A stretch of 64,000 nt of DNA from Sunxiuqinia rutila (lineage in GTDB: Bacteria; Bacteroidota; Bacteroidia; Bacteroidales; Prolixibacteraceae). A program made the position numbers and the translations under genes. The notes below the pieces were generated by a model. The model saw only the letters and a program-made list of their open reading frames with translations. It was not told the DNA's origin and searched no databases. The stretch lies in contig NZ_JBNGOT010000009.1 in assembly GCF_050589705.1 (NCBI RefSeq), forward strand, positions 62,001 to 126,000. Reading direction: 5' to 3'. This document shows, in pieces, positions 63,847-64,000 of the stretch (the first letter of the stretch is position 1; every line of letters starts with the position of its first letter).

Positions 63847-64000
63847 ATGTCGATGAAACATACCGGTTCATGCCTTTGTGGTGAAATTACTTTCGAAATT
63901 GAGGGAGATTTTGAGCATTTCTTTCTTTGCCATTGCAAACGTTGTCAAAAAGACACCGGCTCGGCCCATGCGGCAAATTTATTTTCTACTTCGGCAAAAC
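63847..64000 (+). CDS. GFA-family protein, 3'-truncated by the window
   Basis: Only the first 51 residues are in view. Zinc ligands of the glutathione-dependent formaldehyde-activating-enzyme fold are visible: SCLCGEI, then LCHCKRCQK, then GSAHAANLF. Many members are of unknown function. The preferred start is ATG 63847, with AGGA 6 bases upstream. ATG 63853 and ATG 63826 are alternatives in the same frame. Confidence 0.8.
   Translation, partial: MSMKHTGSCLCGEITFEIEGDFEHFFLCHCKRCQKDTGSAHAANLFSTSAK

Noticed and set aside
63599..63884. Open frames across tRNA-Trp
   Set aside because: Same artefact. The cloverleaf and terminator explain the sequence.

Overview
The window is a chromosomal segment of a Bacteroidota bacterium. 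The evidence is a SusC/SusD polysaccharide utilisation locus (PUL), a type IX secretion (T9SS) C-terminal sorting domain, TonB-dependent receptors with N-terminal carboxypeptidase-like domains, Bacteroidota-type -7 boxes (TAnnTTTG) and few Shine-Dalgarno sequences. The housekeeping proteins and the gene mix look most like Marinilabiliales (Prolixibacteraceae-like), but that placement is inference. I see no rRNA, CRISPR array, insertion sequence or prophage.

Layout. 1-11.1 kb is housekeeping: ffh-folD, a four-cysteine mini-protein, argS, an OmpA/TSP3 protein, a DnaQ-like exonuclease, an oxidoreductase and the translation operon thrS-infC-rpmI-rplT. infC appears to start at AUC. 11.2-24.4 kb holds a DUF6588 protein, a dipeptidyl peptidase IV, a divergent class I isoprenoid-synthase-like protein, a cysteine-cluster protein facing a 59-residue mini-protein and its three-helix membrane partner, a TonB receptor with a PhzF enzyme, a YyaL-type protein and an EamA transporter. 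24.6-32.3 kb has small stress-type genes (nitroreductase, CsbD, MgtC), a phosphotriesterase-family lipoprotein, an Asp-box propeller lipoprotein with a double-barrel outer-membrane protein, a second EamA transporter and a macro-domain protein.

32.5-39.1 kb is a signalling cluster: small outer-membrane barrel, hybrid histidine kinase (HK-REC-Hpt), NtrC-type sigma-54 activator, then a textbook -24/-12 promoter driving a membrane-anchored coiled-coil protein and a DUF4382 lipoprotein. The circuit can be read from the DNA, while its output proteins have no known function. 39.4-41.4 kb has an ECF sigma factor overlapping a putative anti-sigma gene, a DUF4252 protein and HU. Two identical tRNA-Ser(UGA) genes follow, in a tandem duplication that includes promoter and terminator. 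Next come a siderophore-type TonB receptor and a PepSY membrane protein.

46.2-63.5 kb is a PUL on the minus strand: SusC, SusD, a LamG lipoprotein, two GH144-type enzymes (one lipoprotein, one T9SS cargo), a GH43-type enzyme and a GH3 beta-glucosidase. A divergent one-component propeller/LuxR regulator lies beside it. Known GH144 and GH3 activities point to beta-1,2-glucan as substrate. The window ends with tRNA-Trp and the start of a GFA-family gene.
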